Assembly (NCBI GenBank): GCA_036745245.1 | Contig: DAIOGN010000016.1 | Span: 1-35,907, forward strand | DNA from: DAIOGN01 sp036745245 | GTDB taxonomy: Bacteria; Zixibacteria; MSB-5A5; JAUVRN01 | Reading direction: 5' to 3' | Length of the DNA stretch: 35,907 nt | Shown here: positions 1 to 8,234 of the stretch, piece by piece | Position numbering within the stretch: the stretch's first letter is position 1 | How the letters are laid out: the number at the start of each line of letters is the position of its first letter | Notes under the pieces: model-generated | Databases searched by the model: none | The model's input: only the letters and a program-made list of their open reading frames with translations | What the model was told of the DNA's origin: nothing | Translations under genes and position numbers: made by a program

Positions 1-30
1 ATTGGGCGCCGGAAGGCTCGGGGCCCGGGA

Positions 31-504
31 TCAGCCGGAGCGAAGGGACATGATCATTCGATCACGGTCGCCTTCGGGCACCTCCACATACGTGCCCGAC
101 GCAGTGACCAACGGCACGCCCTTTTCGCGGAAGAGCACGCCTTCCGTGAGGTGGAGGCGGCCCTTGCGGTTCACCACGACCCCCTCCAGAAAGAGCACGG
201 AGCCCAGTGGCACGGGCTTTTTGTACTGAATGTTCATCCGGCCGGTCACCACCAGTTTACCCGCAGCGAGAACGGCCTTGATCATGACCTCATCCAGAAG
301 CGCCGCGGCCACGCCCCCGTGAAGCAGACCATGATAGCCCATGAAGGTGTCGTGCGGCTCGCAGGTGGCGCGCGCCTTGCGATCGCCTTCACGGAAAAAC
401 CGCACCTGCAGCCCATGCTGGTTGGCCAGCCCGCACACGAAGCAGCGCGAGTCGCTGACGATTTCCTCGCCCGGAGGCACCTCAAACGAGCGTGGTGTGG
501 CCAT
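31..504 (-). CDS. PaaI/THEM4-like hotdog-fold thioesterase
   Basis: A 157-residue protein of usual length for single-domain hotdog acyl-CoA thioesterases. The central HGGVAAALLDE stretch is the HGG...D/E helix signature that places the catalytic acid over the thioester; an N-terminal CFVCG-x4-HGL segment is typical of the PaaI/THEM4-like branch. The expected role is hydrolysis of an acyl- or aryl-CoA thioester in the cytoplasm; the substrate cannot be read from sequence. I chose ATG 504 because the conserved region begins soon after it and the frame upstream encodes an Arg/Pro-rich low-complexity stretch. The ribosome site is weak (GGTGAG). It is divergent from the large outer-membrane gene at 857, and I see no convincing promoter for it. 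Fold assignment is secure; the physiological role is unknown. Confidence 0.85.
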   Translation of the reverse strand: MATPRSFEVPPGEEIVSDSRCFVCGLANQHGLQVRFFREGDRKARATCEPHDTFMGYHGLLHGGVAAALLDEVMIKAVLAAGKLVVTGRMNIQYKKPVPLGSVLFLEGVVVNRKGRLHLTEGVLFREKGVPLVTASGTYVEVPEGDRDRMIMSLRSG

Positions 505-856
505 GGGCTCACCATAAAACGCGGGCCGTGCCCGGGGTAGAGGGAAGGCCGGGTGTGCCATTCCTGAACGAAAACGCCTTCCCGAGCCCCGCCACGGGGG
601 TCGGGCCCCGAATCTGCATCCTTTCTGGCAACAGCCCAAGGAGCCCCGCGTGACGCCGACTTTGACAAACGTGCCAGTGAGGACTAGTATGCCAGAGGCG
701 GGTCCTTCGTCCTCTCCCGCAGGAATTTTCCCTCCCGCGGGACATCAAAGTACCTGGGACCGGGAAAGCGCGACAGGGGAGCGTGGTACAATGTCTGAGC
801 GGTTGTGCGGGGCAGGGGGGCAGCACCCTCCGGGCGCGTCGAACCGGAAACCTGGG
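505..856. other. Intergenic region between divergent genes
   Basis: This 352-nt region separates the thioesterase (leftward) from the peptidase-TolB-barrel gene (rightward). The only strong signal is the rightward promoter at 662-690. The reading frame of the downstream gene stays open back to about 650 but encodes a Pro/Gly/Ser-rich stretch with no conserved look, so I treat it as 5' leader. A short CCCGC...GCGGG inverted repeat lies around 716-741. No RNA gene was recognised. Confidence 0.5.
662..690 (+). promoter_or_regulatory. Sigma70-type promoter for the 857 gene
   Basis: TTGACA at 662-667 is a perfect -35 box, followed by a 17-nt spacer and TAGTAT at 685-690 as -10 box. A start near 697 would give a leader of about 160 nt before the ATG at 857. 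A stray TACAAT at 787-792 lacks a -35 partner at proper distance. Confidence 0.6.
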
Positions 857-3800
857 ATGATCAAAACGACACTACGAATCTGCGCGGTGGCGGCCCTGGC
901 CCTGTGGACGGGTGCGGCCCAGGCGCAGGATCCGGTGTTCGGCCAGAACAAGGTGATCTGGAAGAAGTTCGACTGGTCGTACATCGCCACCAAGCACTAC
1001 GACATCTACTTCTACGGCGACAACTACAAGCTCGCCGATTTCTCCGCTCACGAACTGGAGAGCGCCACGCCGCAGATCGAGCGGGAGCTGAACTACAAGC
1101 TGCGCTCGAAGATTCCGATCCTGGTGTACGATTCCCACAACGATTTCCAGCAGACCAACATCGGCGGCGGCCTGATTCCCGAAGGGGTGGGCGGATTCAC
1201 CGAGTCGTTCAAGAACCGCGTGGTGCTGCCGTTTTCGGGGTCGTACGAAGATTTTCGCCACGTGCTGCATCACGAGCTCACGCACGCCTTCACCTTCGAC
1301 ATGCTCTACGGCGGCGGGATCGGCTCGTTCATCTCCTCGGGGGCGCTGTTCCAGCTCCCGCTGTGGTTTGCGGAAGGGTACGCCGAGTTCTCCGCGCGCG
1401 GCGGCATGGACTATTTCGGCGACATGGTGCTGCGCGACGCCATCGTCAACAACTACTGGATCCCCCTGGAATGGGCGGGCGGGTTCATCGTGTACAAAGA
1501 AGGCCAGGCCGCGATGCAGTACATCGCCGACCAGTACGGCGAAGATAAAATCTCGGATCTGCTGGCGCGCAGCCGCGGCATGCTGTCGGTGGAGAAGGGC
1601 ATGAAGGCCTCGCTCGGCCTGTCGATGTCCGATTTTAACCGCGAACTCACCCGTCACCTGAAACGCGATTACTGGCCCGAAATCGCGCTGCGTAAAGATG
1701 CGCGCGAAGTGGGCAAGGCCCTCACCAAGCACGAGGAGCAGGGCTCCAATTTCAACGAAAAGCCTGCCTTTTCCCCGCGGGGCGACCGCATCGCCATGTT
1801 CACCGATCGCGGTGACTACACACAGGTGTTCATCATTTCGGCGGTGGACGGCAAGACCCTCAAGCGCCTCATCAAGGGCAATCGCGGCGGGGATTTCGAA
1901 TCGCTGCACTCCTACGTGTCGGGCCTGTCCTGGTCGCCCGACGGCAGCCGCATCGCCCTCGTGGGCAAATCGAAGGGGAAGGACGCCCTCGTGGTGGTCG
2001 ACGCCGAGTCGGGGCGCGTGAAGCTGCGCAAGCACCTGGGCGTCACGAGCCTTCTGAACCCGGCGTGGGGCCCCGGCGACAAGATCGCCTACATGGGCAT
2101 GATCAACGGCCAGGCCGACCTGTACGTGTACGACCTGAAGTCGGGCGAGACCACGCGTCTCACGCGCGATCTCTACGACGAAAACGATCCCACCTGGTCG
2201 CCCGACGGAACGCACCTGGTGTTCGCCTCCGACCGGCCCACCGACGGATCGCTCGAACACAACGTCACAGAGTTCGACTACGGGCACTACCACCTGTTCC
2301 GCATGGACGTCGCCACGGGTCAAATCGAGCCGCTCACCCGCGGCATCGGTCAGGACCGCGAACCCTCGTACTCCCCCGACGGCAAGCGCATCGCGTACAT
2401 CTCCGACCGCAACGGCATCCACAACATCTACGTCATGAACCTGGAGACGGGCGAAGACGTGGCGGTGAGCGACATTCTCACGGGCGCTTCGTCGCCTTCG
2501 TGGTCGCCCGACGGCGATCAGCTCGTGTTCTCCTCGTTCAACAACGGGGGCTTCGACATCTTTCTGATGGAGGAAATCCGCCCGCGCGGTGAAAACGGAC
2601 TGCTCGCGCTCACGCCTCTGGCCAAACGCAAGCTCGGGATCCCGGATCCGGTCGAGCCGGCCGTCGAGCCTGCGGCCGCGGTCGACTCCACCGCGGAGCC
2701 CGTCGCCGCAGTACCCGAGAGCGCCGAGGCCGCACCTGCCGAACCGCAGGTCGCCTCCACGCCCTCCATGCACACCGGACTGCCGATGTTTCCGCCGGCC
2801 GACTCTGTGCAGCCCGACTCCGCCGTCGTGCCGGCCCAGGACTCAACGGAGACGCTTGCAGCGAGGCCGGAGGATTCCGCCGCCGCGCCCAAGCCCATCG
2901 TGGAAAGCCAGGACAACGGTCACTTCGGCAGCATCAAATTCCTGACGGAAGAGCCCAAAGCCGATTCGGGTGAAGTGAACTTGCGTCGCGCGCACCTCGA
3001 CCGCGACTCCGCCATCATCCTCGATCCCGAACGTGATTCGGCCATGATCGCCCAGCGCGTGGAGGACGCCAAGAAGGAGGGTCAGAACGAGTCCGGCGAA
3101 TACGACATCAAGAAGTACCGCGCCAAGTTCTCCCCGGACGTGGTCTCGGGGGCCATGGGCTACGACTCGTTCATGGGTCTGCAGGCGCAGACGTATTTTC
3201 TGATCTCCGACTACATGAACAACCACCAGTTCTACCTGGCCACCGACATCATCAACACCTTCGACGACGCCAACATCGTGTTGTTCTACAACAACAACAA
3301 GCGCCGACTGGGCTGGGGCATGGGGGTGTTCCACACGAAGTACTTCTACGTGGACAACGACATCCGCCTGGTGGGCCAGACCGCCAACGGCGTCATTCTC
3401 GATCGGGGCCGGCTCTTCTCAGACCGCGTGTACGGCTACGCCGCCTCGTTTCGCCTGCCCCTGTCGATGTTCACACGCCTGCAGATGAACGCGCAGCACA
3501 TCTACATCGACCGCGAGTACTACGATCCGAACGTGCTCGGCGTCTACGAGAACAGCAACAACCAGGCGACCGTGGCGAGCCTCTCGTGGGTGCGCGACAA
3601 CACGCTGTGGGGCTACACCGGACCCAACAACGGCGGCCGCAGCAACGTCACCGTGGAGTACGCCGCCGACGTGTCGGATCGCAGCCTGTCGTACTGGGCC
3701 TTCAATGCCGACTTCCGGCGATATCTCAAGATCGCCAACGGCTTCACGTTCGCGGTGCGGGTCGCGGGCGGCGTGTCCGACGGGGAGTCCCCGAAAAAAT

Positions 3801-4258
3801 ACTATCTGGGCGGCGTGCCCAACTGGATCGGCGCTACGATGTCGCGCCCGGGCGAGATCTACACGATCGGCAGCCTGTACTTCTCACAGTCGTCCTTCCC
3901 CCTGCGGGGCTACAACTACTACCAGTTCGCCGGCGACCGGTACGGCCTTATGAACTTCGAGTTCCGTTTCCCGCTGGTGGAATACTTCGCGATGCGCTTC
4001 CCGCTGGGCCTCGCCCTCTCGCAGGTGCAGGGCGCGATGTTCCTCGACGCGGGCGCCGCATGGTACGAGCGCGAGGGCTTCGAGTGGATGACCCGCGGCG
4101 AGAACTCTGCCCTGGACGACCTGAAGGTGGGGTACGGCTTCGCCCTGCGGGCCAACCTGGGATTCTTCGTGTTCCGGTGGGATGTGGGCTGGCCCACCGA
4201 CCTCGATCAGTGGGGCGCGAGCGCGCGTCACTACATTTCGCTGGGCGCCGACTTCTAG
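857..4258 (+). CDS. Peptidase MA-like / TolB propeller / BamA-type barrel fusion protein
   Basis: A 1133-residue exported protein with three modules. A signal peptide (ATLR..AQA, about 1-25) is followed by a gluzincin-type domain with HELTH at residues 139-143 and a downstream WFAEGYAEF whose Glu is residue 173, which fits a zinc HExxH...E peptidase of the MA-like family. Residues about 285-590 carry five TolB-type blades with WSPDG or YSPDG motifs. A Pro/Ala/Glu-rich linker follows, and the last roughly 370 residues look like an Omp85/BamA surface-antigen barrel, with an FPLRGY motif near the end and a C-terminal Phe. It should sit in the outer membrane with the first two modules in the periplasm. 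The ATG at 857 was chosen because it starts a canonical signal peptide. The substrate and whether the peptidase is active are unknown. The stop overlaps the convergent gene's stop in a shared CTAG. Confidence 0.85.
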   Translation: MIKTTLRICAVAALALWTGAAQAQDPVFGQNKVIWKKFDWSYIATKHYDIYFYGDNYKLADFSAHELESATPQIERELNYKLRSKIPILVYDSHNDFQQTNIGGGLIPEGVGGFTESFKNRVVLPFSGSYEDFRHVLHHELTHAFTFDMLYGGGIGSFISSGALFQLPLWFAEGYAEFSARGGMDYFGDMVLRDAIVNNYWIPLEWAGGFIVYKEGQAAMQYIADQYGEDKISDLLARSRGMLSVEKGMKASLGLSMSDFNRELTRHLKRDYWPEIALRKDAREVGKALTKHEEQGSNFNEKPAFSPRGDRIAMFTDRGDYTQVFIISAVDGKTLKRLIKGNRGGDFESLHSYVSGLSWSPDGSRIALVGKSKGKDALVVVDAESGRVKLRKHLGVTSLLNPAWGPGDKIAYMGMINGQADLYVYDLKSGETTRLTRDLYDENDPTWSPDGTHLVFASDRPTDGSLEHNVTEFDYGHYHLFRMDVATGQIEPLTRGIGQDREPSYSPDGKRIAYISDRNGIHNIYVMNLETGEDVAVSDILTGASSPSWSPDGDQLVFSSFNNGGFDIFLMEEIRPRGENGLLALTPLAKRKLGIPDPVEPAVEPAAAVDSTAEPVAAVPESAEAAPAEPQVASTPSMHTGLPMFPPADSVQPDSAVVPAQDSTETLAARPEDSAAAPKPIVESQDNGHFGSIKFLTEEPKADSGEVNLRRAHLDRDSAIILDPERDSAMIAQRVEDAKKEGQNESGEYDIKKYRAKFSPDVVSGAMGYDSFMGLQAQTYFLISDYMNNHQFYLATDIINTFDDANIVLFYNNNKRRLGWGMGVFHTKYFYVDNDIRLVGQTANGVILDRGRLFSDRVYGYAASFRLPLSMFTRLQMNAQHIYIDREYYDPNVLGVYENSNNQATVASLSWVRDNTLWGYTGPNNGGRSNVTVEYAADVSDRSLSYWAFNADFRRYLKIANGFTFAVRVAGGVSDGESPKKYYLGGVPNWIGATMSRPGEIYTIGSLYFSQSSFPLRGYNYYQFAGDRYGLMNFEFRFPLVEYFAMRFPLGLALSQVQGAMFLDAGAAWYEREGFEWMTRGENSALDDLKVGYGFALRANLGFFVFRWDVGWPTDLDQWGASARHYISLGADF

Positions 4259-4758
4259 CCGCCGGAGCTGCCGCCGCCGCCCGAACCGAAGTTCCACCCG
4301 ATACTGAATTTCACATCGGGCGAGTCCGCCAGTCCCACTTTCATTTCAAGGAACATGAAGCCGGGCTGGCTCCCCAGCTGCTTGGCGATGCCGCCCTGCA
4401 CCGTGAGCCCGAATTCCGTGTTGTCGCCGCCGCCGTCGTACCAGTAAAACACGGGTCCCAGGCCTCCGCCGACGTAGGGATTCCACGATCCCCAGGTGTC
4501 TCTGAAGCGATAGTCCACTTCGAACATGGCCGTGAGCACGGTGAGATTGTCGCCGAAGCCGATTTCCGCATTGGGGAGAAGCATGAGGCGGCGGGCGAGG
4601 TCGCCCATGTCGAAGTGTACGCCTCCATGGACCTGATCCGGATCGATCGTCACACCCACGCGTGGTCCCCAGCCGTGGAATCCCGCACCGCGCTGCGCCC
4701 AGGCAGGAGCCGCGAGAAGCAGGATCAATGCCGCGATTGCCAGTGTGCTGCGTCTCAT
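4255..4758 (-). CDS. Small outer-membrane beta-barrel protein with Gly/Ser tail
   Basis: A 167-residue protein starting at ATG 4758 behind a strong GGAGG ribosome site. Residues 1-21 form a clean signal peptide ending AWA. The mature part alternates hydrophobic and polar residues with Gly and aromatic residues (for example YVGGGLGPVFYWY), as in eight-stranded outer-membrane barrels. The last barrel strand ends in WNF, but a ten-residue Gly/Ser tail follows, which is odd because barrels normally end on the terminal aromatic residue. No family is recognised beyond generic outer-membrane barrel. Its 3' end overlaps the convergent gene by four bases. Confidence 0.75.
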   Translation of the reverse strand: MRRSTLAIAALILLLAAPAWAQRGAGFHGWGPRVGVTIDPDQVHGGVHFDMGDLARRLMLLPNAEIGFGDNLTVLTAMFEVDYRFRDTWGSWNPYVGGGLGPVFYWYDGGGDNTEFGLTVQGGIAKQLGSQPGFMFLEMKVGLADSPDVKFSIGWNFGSGGGGSSGG

Positions 4759-4792
4759 GTAACCTCCCATGTTAGTGGCGTTTAAGCCGGTC

Positions 4793-4821
4793 AGCTTAGA
4801 CGTTGACACTCCGTGCGGCAA
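4793..4821 (-). promoter_or_regulatory. Candidate leftward promoter for the 4758 barrel gene
   Basis: On the minus strand TTGCCG (4821-4816) and TAAGCT (4798-4793) are separated by 17 nt and would start transcription about 28 nt before ATG 4758. The boxes are weak on their own. They lie on the same DNA as the rightward tRNA promoter because the whole site is an inverted repeat. Confidence 0.35.
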
Positions 4822-4828
4822 CGTCTAA
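4796..4828. repeat. Perfect 10-bp inverted repeat over two promoters
   Basis: TTAGACGTTG (4796-4805) and its exact complement CAACGTCTAA (4819-4828) flank a 13-bp centre. The arms overlap the -35 and -10 boxes of the tRNA promoter and of the opposite-strand candidate promoter. It could be an operator, or simply the by-product of two antiparallel promoters. Confidence 0.6.
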
Positions 4829-4831
4829 ATT
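4803..4831 (+). promoter_or_regulatory. Promoter of the tRNA-Arg gene
   Basis: TTGACA (4803-4808), 17-nt spacer, TAAATT (4826-4831). The predicted start near 4838 lies about 13 nt before the mature tRNA 5' end, the usual arrangement for a solitary tRNA gene. Confidence 0.7.
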
Positions 4832-4850
4832 TCTCGCCGTCGACACACAT

Positions 4851-4924
<74 letters not shown>

Positions 4925-5081
4925 TTTTTTCTCCTCTTGAATTCCCGACTCAGGTTGTACTCCCGAACACGATCACAGATCCGTCCCGTCCCCCGGGTCC
5001 GAGCCTGATTCCGGGCGCAACCTGCGATGGGGCTCTCCGTACTCTCCGTTCAGACAACCAAAATTCAGGAAGGTCTGAACC

Positions 5082-5876
5082 ATGAACGCACGTAGTGGAG
5101 CCGCAATGGTCGTCCTGACGCTGGCCGCAACGGCCGCGCACGCCGACTGGTGGGACGAAGACCGCATCCACGGCGAGGGACCCGTGAAGGAAGAGCGCCG
5201 CGAGGTACGCGGCGTGGATGCCGTGGAGCTGGCCACGTTCGGCACTCTCATACTCGAGCAGGCCGATTCGGTGTCGCTCTACGTGGTGGCCCAGGAGAAT
5301 CTTCTGGAGTACTTCCAGACCGACGTGCGTTCGGGCGTGCTCAGGATCCAGACGAAGCAGAGGGTGAATCTCAAGGCCACCGAACCGGTGGAGTTCCATC
5401 TCACCCTGCCGAAGCTGGAAGATCTGATCCTGTCGTCTTCAGGCGACGCGCAGATGTCAACCTGGAAGGCCGACCGGCTCTACTTCTCCCTGGAAAGTTC
5501 GGGCGATCTGGAGTGTGATTCGCTCGTGTGCCCCGAGCTCGATGTCGAACTCGAAAGCTCGGGCGACCTGATCCTGCATGCGTGGCACGGAGAGTCGCTT
5601 TCGGCGCGGCTGTCGAGTTCGGGGGACGTGCGTATCTACAAGGGCGAGGCAGACGTGGTGGATGTTGACCTGCACAGCTCAGGGGACTTCCGGGCCGAAG
5701 GCCTGGAATGCGCCCGCGCGCGAGTGAACACCAATTCGAGTGGCGACGCCTATCTGCACGTCACCGACTCACTGCACGCTCGCGCTTCGTCGTCGGGGGA
5801 CGTGATCTACTTCGGCGATCCCGACGTGGATTCACGCACGTCGAGCTCGGGCGACATCATCCGCAAACGCCGTTAG
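5082..5876 (+). CDS. DUF2807 (head-GIN) putative surface adhesin
   Basis: A 264-residue protein with a signal peptide (about 1-21, ending AHA) and an AGGAAGG ribosome site upstream of ATG 5082. The N-terminal part (EVRGVDAVELATFGTLIL...) is the typical entry to a DUF2807/GIN domain, a right-handed beta-helix found in exported proteins of Bacteroidota and relatives. An SSGD motif occurs eight times between about residue 115 and the end, at roughly regular spacing, consistent with stacked turns of a beta-helix. Family members are called putative adhesins, but their role is not proven. It ends two bases from the convergent aldolase gene. No clear promoter was seen in 4931-5081. Confidence 0.8.
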   Translation: MNARSGAAMVVLTLAATAAHADWWDEDRIHGEGPVKEERREVRGVDAVELATFGTLILEQADSVSLYVVAQENLLEYFQTDVRSGVLRIQTKQRVNLKATEPVEFHLTLPKLEDLILSSSGDAQMSTWKADRLYFSLESSGDLECDSLVCPELDVELESSGDLILHAWHGESLSARLSSSGDVRIYKGEADVVDVDLHSSGDFRAEGLECARARVNTNSSGDAYLHVTDSLHARASSSGDVIYFGDPDVDSRTSSSGDIIRKRR

Positions 5877-5878
5877 CG

Positions 5879-6898
5879 CTAGGCCGTTTCCTTTTCCATG
5901 GCCGCCGTGTAGCGGCCGAAGCGCGCCGCGCCGTTCAGGCGCGCGCGGTGGAAGTAGGCCTTCTGGCCGGCTTTGAAGTTCGAAGACTGGCCGCCCCAGG
6001 CTTTCAGCGCAGGAGCCTGCAAGGCGCGTCCGTAGGAAAACGTCAGCTGCCAGGGAAGAGGTCCCAGTTCATTCATGGCCGACAAGTGCGCCGTGGCGAG
6101 CTCGTCGGTCTGGCCGCCCGAAAGAAACGCGATGCCCGGCACGGCCGAAGGCACGGTGCGCTTGAGCACGCGCAGGGTGGCCACGGCCACGTCCTTCACG
6201 CTCGCCTGAACTTTGCAATCCTTACCCGACACCACCATGTTGGGTTTGAGAATCGTCCCCTCGAGGCGCACTTTGTGCTCGTGCAGGGCTTTGTACACCC
6301 GGTTGAGCGTGCGCTCAGTCACCTCTTCGCAACGCTCGATCGTATGATCGCCGTCCATGAGCACTTCGGGCTCCACGATCGGCACGAGGCCCGCCTCCTG
6401 GCACAGGGCGGCATAGCGCGCCAGCGCGTAGGCGTTGGCGGTAATGCAGAACTCCGACGGAATGTCTTTGCCGATGGTGATGACGGCGCGCCACTTCGTG
6501 AACTTCGCGCCCAGCTTCGCGTACTCGGCCAGGCGTTCGCGCAGTCCGTCCAGTCCTTCCGTGATCTTCTCCTCGGGATGGAAGGCGAGATCCTTCGCGC
6601 CAGCGTCCACCTTGATGCCGGGGATGATGCCGAGCCCGGTGAGCACCTGCGTGAACGGCTTGCCATCTTTGGTCTTCTGGCGGAGCGTCTCATCGAAGAG
6701 GATCACGCCGCTGATGAACTTCTCGGCGCCCTCCGTGGTGAAGAGCATCTCGCGGTAGGTTCGCCGGTTTTCCTCGTTGTTGGCGACGTTGATGGACTTG
6801 AAGCGCTTTTCGATGGTCGACGAGCTCTCGTCGGCGGCCAGAATTCCCTTTCCGGGGGCCACCATCGCCTGTGCTATGGTGTTCAGATCTTGTGTCAT
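5879..6898 (-). CDS. Class I fructose-bisphosphate aldolase
   Basis: A 339-residue Schiff-base aldolase that cleaves fructose 1,6-bisphosphate into dihydroxyacetone phosphate and glyceraldehyde 3-phosphate in glycolysis and runs in reverse in gluconeogenesis. The N-terminal GKGILAADES-S motif and the LEGTILKPNMV segment with the Schiff-base lysine (about K218) are diagnostic of the plant/animal-like class I family, and the length fits bacterial members. ATG 6898 has a GGAG ribosome site upstream and matches the usual start (MTQDLNTIAQAMVAPGKGILA region). A good promoter lies at 6964-6992. Substrate range beyond FBP cannot be judged. Confidence 0.95.
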   Translation of the reverse strand: MTQDLNTIAQAMVAPGKGILAADESSSTIEKRFKSINVANNEENRRTYREMLFTTEGAEKFISGVILFDETLRQKTKDGKPFTQVLTGLGIIPGIKVDAGAKDLAFHPEEKITEGLDGLRERLAEYAKLGAKFTKWRAVITIGKDIPSEFCITANAYALARYAALCQEAGLVPIVEPEVLMDGDHTIERCEEVTERTLNRVYKALHEHKVRLEGTILKPNMVVSGKDCKVQASVKDVAVATLRVLKRTVPSAVPGIAFLSGGQTDELATAHLSAMNELGPLPWQLTFSYGRALQAPALKAWGGQSSNFKAGQKAYFHRARLNGAARFGRYTAAMEKETA

Positions 6899-6963
6899 GT
6901 GGTAAGGTCTCCTTCGGGTCGAATGTCCGGCGTGATCAGGGTCCGAAGCCGCCGGGAAGCCAC

Positions 6964-6992
6964 AGTATAGAGAGCCACATCGGCCCATTCAA
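6964..6992 (-). promoter_or_regulatory. Promoter of the class I aldolase gene
   Basis: On the minus strand TTGAAT (6992-6987), a 17-nt spacer and TATACT (6969-6964) form a near-consensus sigma70 promoter, giving a leader of about 59 nt before ATG 6898. Confidence 0.65.
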
Positions 6993-7025
6993 CAGAACTC
7001 GTGGAGAAACTTGGAAGGTTGAAGC

Positions 7026-8078
7026 TTACGGCTTGTCGAGCGCCTGCAGGGCTGTAATCCTGGAGCGGGCCGCCGCGGCCCATTCGGGCCGTTGCTGCAT
7101 GGCCAGCGTGTGCGCCGCGATGGCGCCCTTCACGTCGTCCCGGTCGGCGGTGAGGTTGGCCAGTCGCCAGCTGATTTCCGCCAGTTGAAGCACCTCGTCG
7201 GCTGACGGGGCCTCCTCCTGGCTGCGCGCCCACAGGGACGTCTGTTCGAGCCGGAGGTTCGACACGAGATAGGCGGTCTCAGGGGTGAGCAGCACCGGGT
7301 CGGAGTACGCAGCCTCGTGCCCGGGATTGAGCGGATCGGCCAGGGGCTTGTAGCCCACGGCCACGAAGGCGTCGTCGAAGAGAGGCATGAGATTGATCTC
7401 GGCCACTTCCAGCGGTGCCACGTATTCGGGAATGCGTGTGCGCAGATTGACGCGAAGCTTGTCGAGCGAACGCCACTCGGCATCAGTCAACCGCGCCGGC
7501 CAGTCGGACAGCTGGGGGATCCCCGTATCCCCAGTCCCGACCAGCCCGGACGCGGTTGGATTCTCTGTAAGATCCATCTGTGCGGCGCCGGCAGGCGATT
7601 GCACTGCCAGGTCTCGCGAATCAAGCATAGACGGATCCGGCGAAACTGCATTGGCCGCGGGCGCCTCCTGGGCGACCGGGGTCTCCGGTTTTGCAGCCTC
7701 ATCCGGCGTTATCAAACTCTCGGCCACCTGGACCTCGGGCTCCTGGGCTTTCCACATCAGGGCACCCGTAAACGCCAGCACGAACACCGCGGCCACTGCG
7801 TACCAGAAACGCGTCGGCACCCGCCGTGGGCGCTCTGAGCTCCCGGTGGCTTCCGCCAGAGCCTTGCGCGTGCGCCAATGCAGCTGGCCCGGAGCGTCCG
7901 GCACGGGAATCGTGGCCAGAGCCCGGTCGAGCAATTGCCAATCCGAAAGCCGCAGCCGGCATTCGGAGCAATGCTCTAGGTGCGCCTCAATCTCCAGGCG
8001 CTCGGAGGCGGTCAGCTGTCCGTCGTGGAAGGCGGCCAGCCGAGGGAGGATCTCGCTATGCTGTTCCATACTGCACAT
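7026..8078 (-). CDS. Anti-sigma factor with zinc-finger (ZAS/zf-HC2) domain
   Basis: A 350-residue membrane protein directly downstream of an ECF sigma factor gene. Residues 33-40 hold H-x3-C-x2-C (HLEHCSEC), with a further His at 18, the zinc-binding anti-sigma signature. One transmembrane helix spans about 91-109. The rest, about 240 residues, is an Ala/Pro-rich linker and an unrecognised domain probably in the periplasm. The expected role is to hold the sigma factor at the membrane until an envelope or redox signal arrives. ATG 8078 was preferred over ATG 8069 because AGGGGC precedes it. The C-terminal part has no recognisable sensor domain. Confidence 0.8.
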   Translation of the reverse strand: MCSMEQHSEILPRLAAFHDGQLTASERLEIEAHLEHCSECRLRLSDWQLLDRALATIPVPDAPGQLHWRTRKALAEATGSSERPRRVPTRFWYAVAAVFVLAFTGALMWKAQEPEVQVAESLITPDEAAKPETPVAQEAPAANAVSPDPSMLDSRDLAVQSPAGAAQMDLTENPTASGLVGTGDTGIPQLSDWPARLTDAEWRSLDKLRVNLRTRIPEYVAPLEVAEINLMPLFDDAFVAVGYKPLADPLNPGHEAAYSDPVLLTPETAYLVSNLRLEQTSLWARSQEEAPSADEVLQLAEISWRLANLTADRDDVKGAIAAHTLAMQQRPEWAAAARSRITALQALDKP

Positions 8079-8234
8079 ATGCCCCTATGCGGCACGCGCC
8101 GGGTTGGTTTGGACCCGTGCGGAGCGCGGCCGTCGGGGCGCATGGGTTCGACTGCCCATAGGCACGTTTATTCCCTCCGGAAGGTTCGGCGCTCCGAGTT
8201 TGCAATATAACATAACCCATTCATATTCAACATG
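8079..8234. other. Sigma/anti-sigma spacer with weak promoter signals
   Basis: This 156-nt spacer is wide for a sigma/anti-sigma pair. On the minus strand it holds TTGAAT (8230-8225) and TATATT (8209-8204) at a short 15-nt spacing, and a GAACCTT (8187-8181) that resembles ECF -35 elements but has no clear -10 partner. An ATGGG-TTCGACTG-CCCAT hairpin on the plus strand (about 8140-8157) looks like a tRNA T arm, but no cloverleaf fits around it. Confidence 0.3.

Noticed and set aside
872..2773. Long open frame on the minus strand (633 codons) inside the peptidase-TolB-barrel gene
   Set aside because: It is antisense to a clearly conserved gene, its translation is Val/His/Arg-rich with no motifs, as expected from high-G+C shadow frames.
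4796..4828. TTAGACGTTG...CAACGTCTAA as an integron attC site
   Set aside because: The ends are in the wrong order (GTT inside and AAC inside), the length is only 33 bp, and it is explained by two overlapping promoters.
8100..8165. tRNA or tmRNA-like 3' end around GGGTTCGACTGCCC
   Set aside because: Only a T-arm-like hairpin can be drawn; no acceptor stem, D arm or anticodon arm fits.
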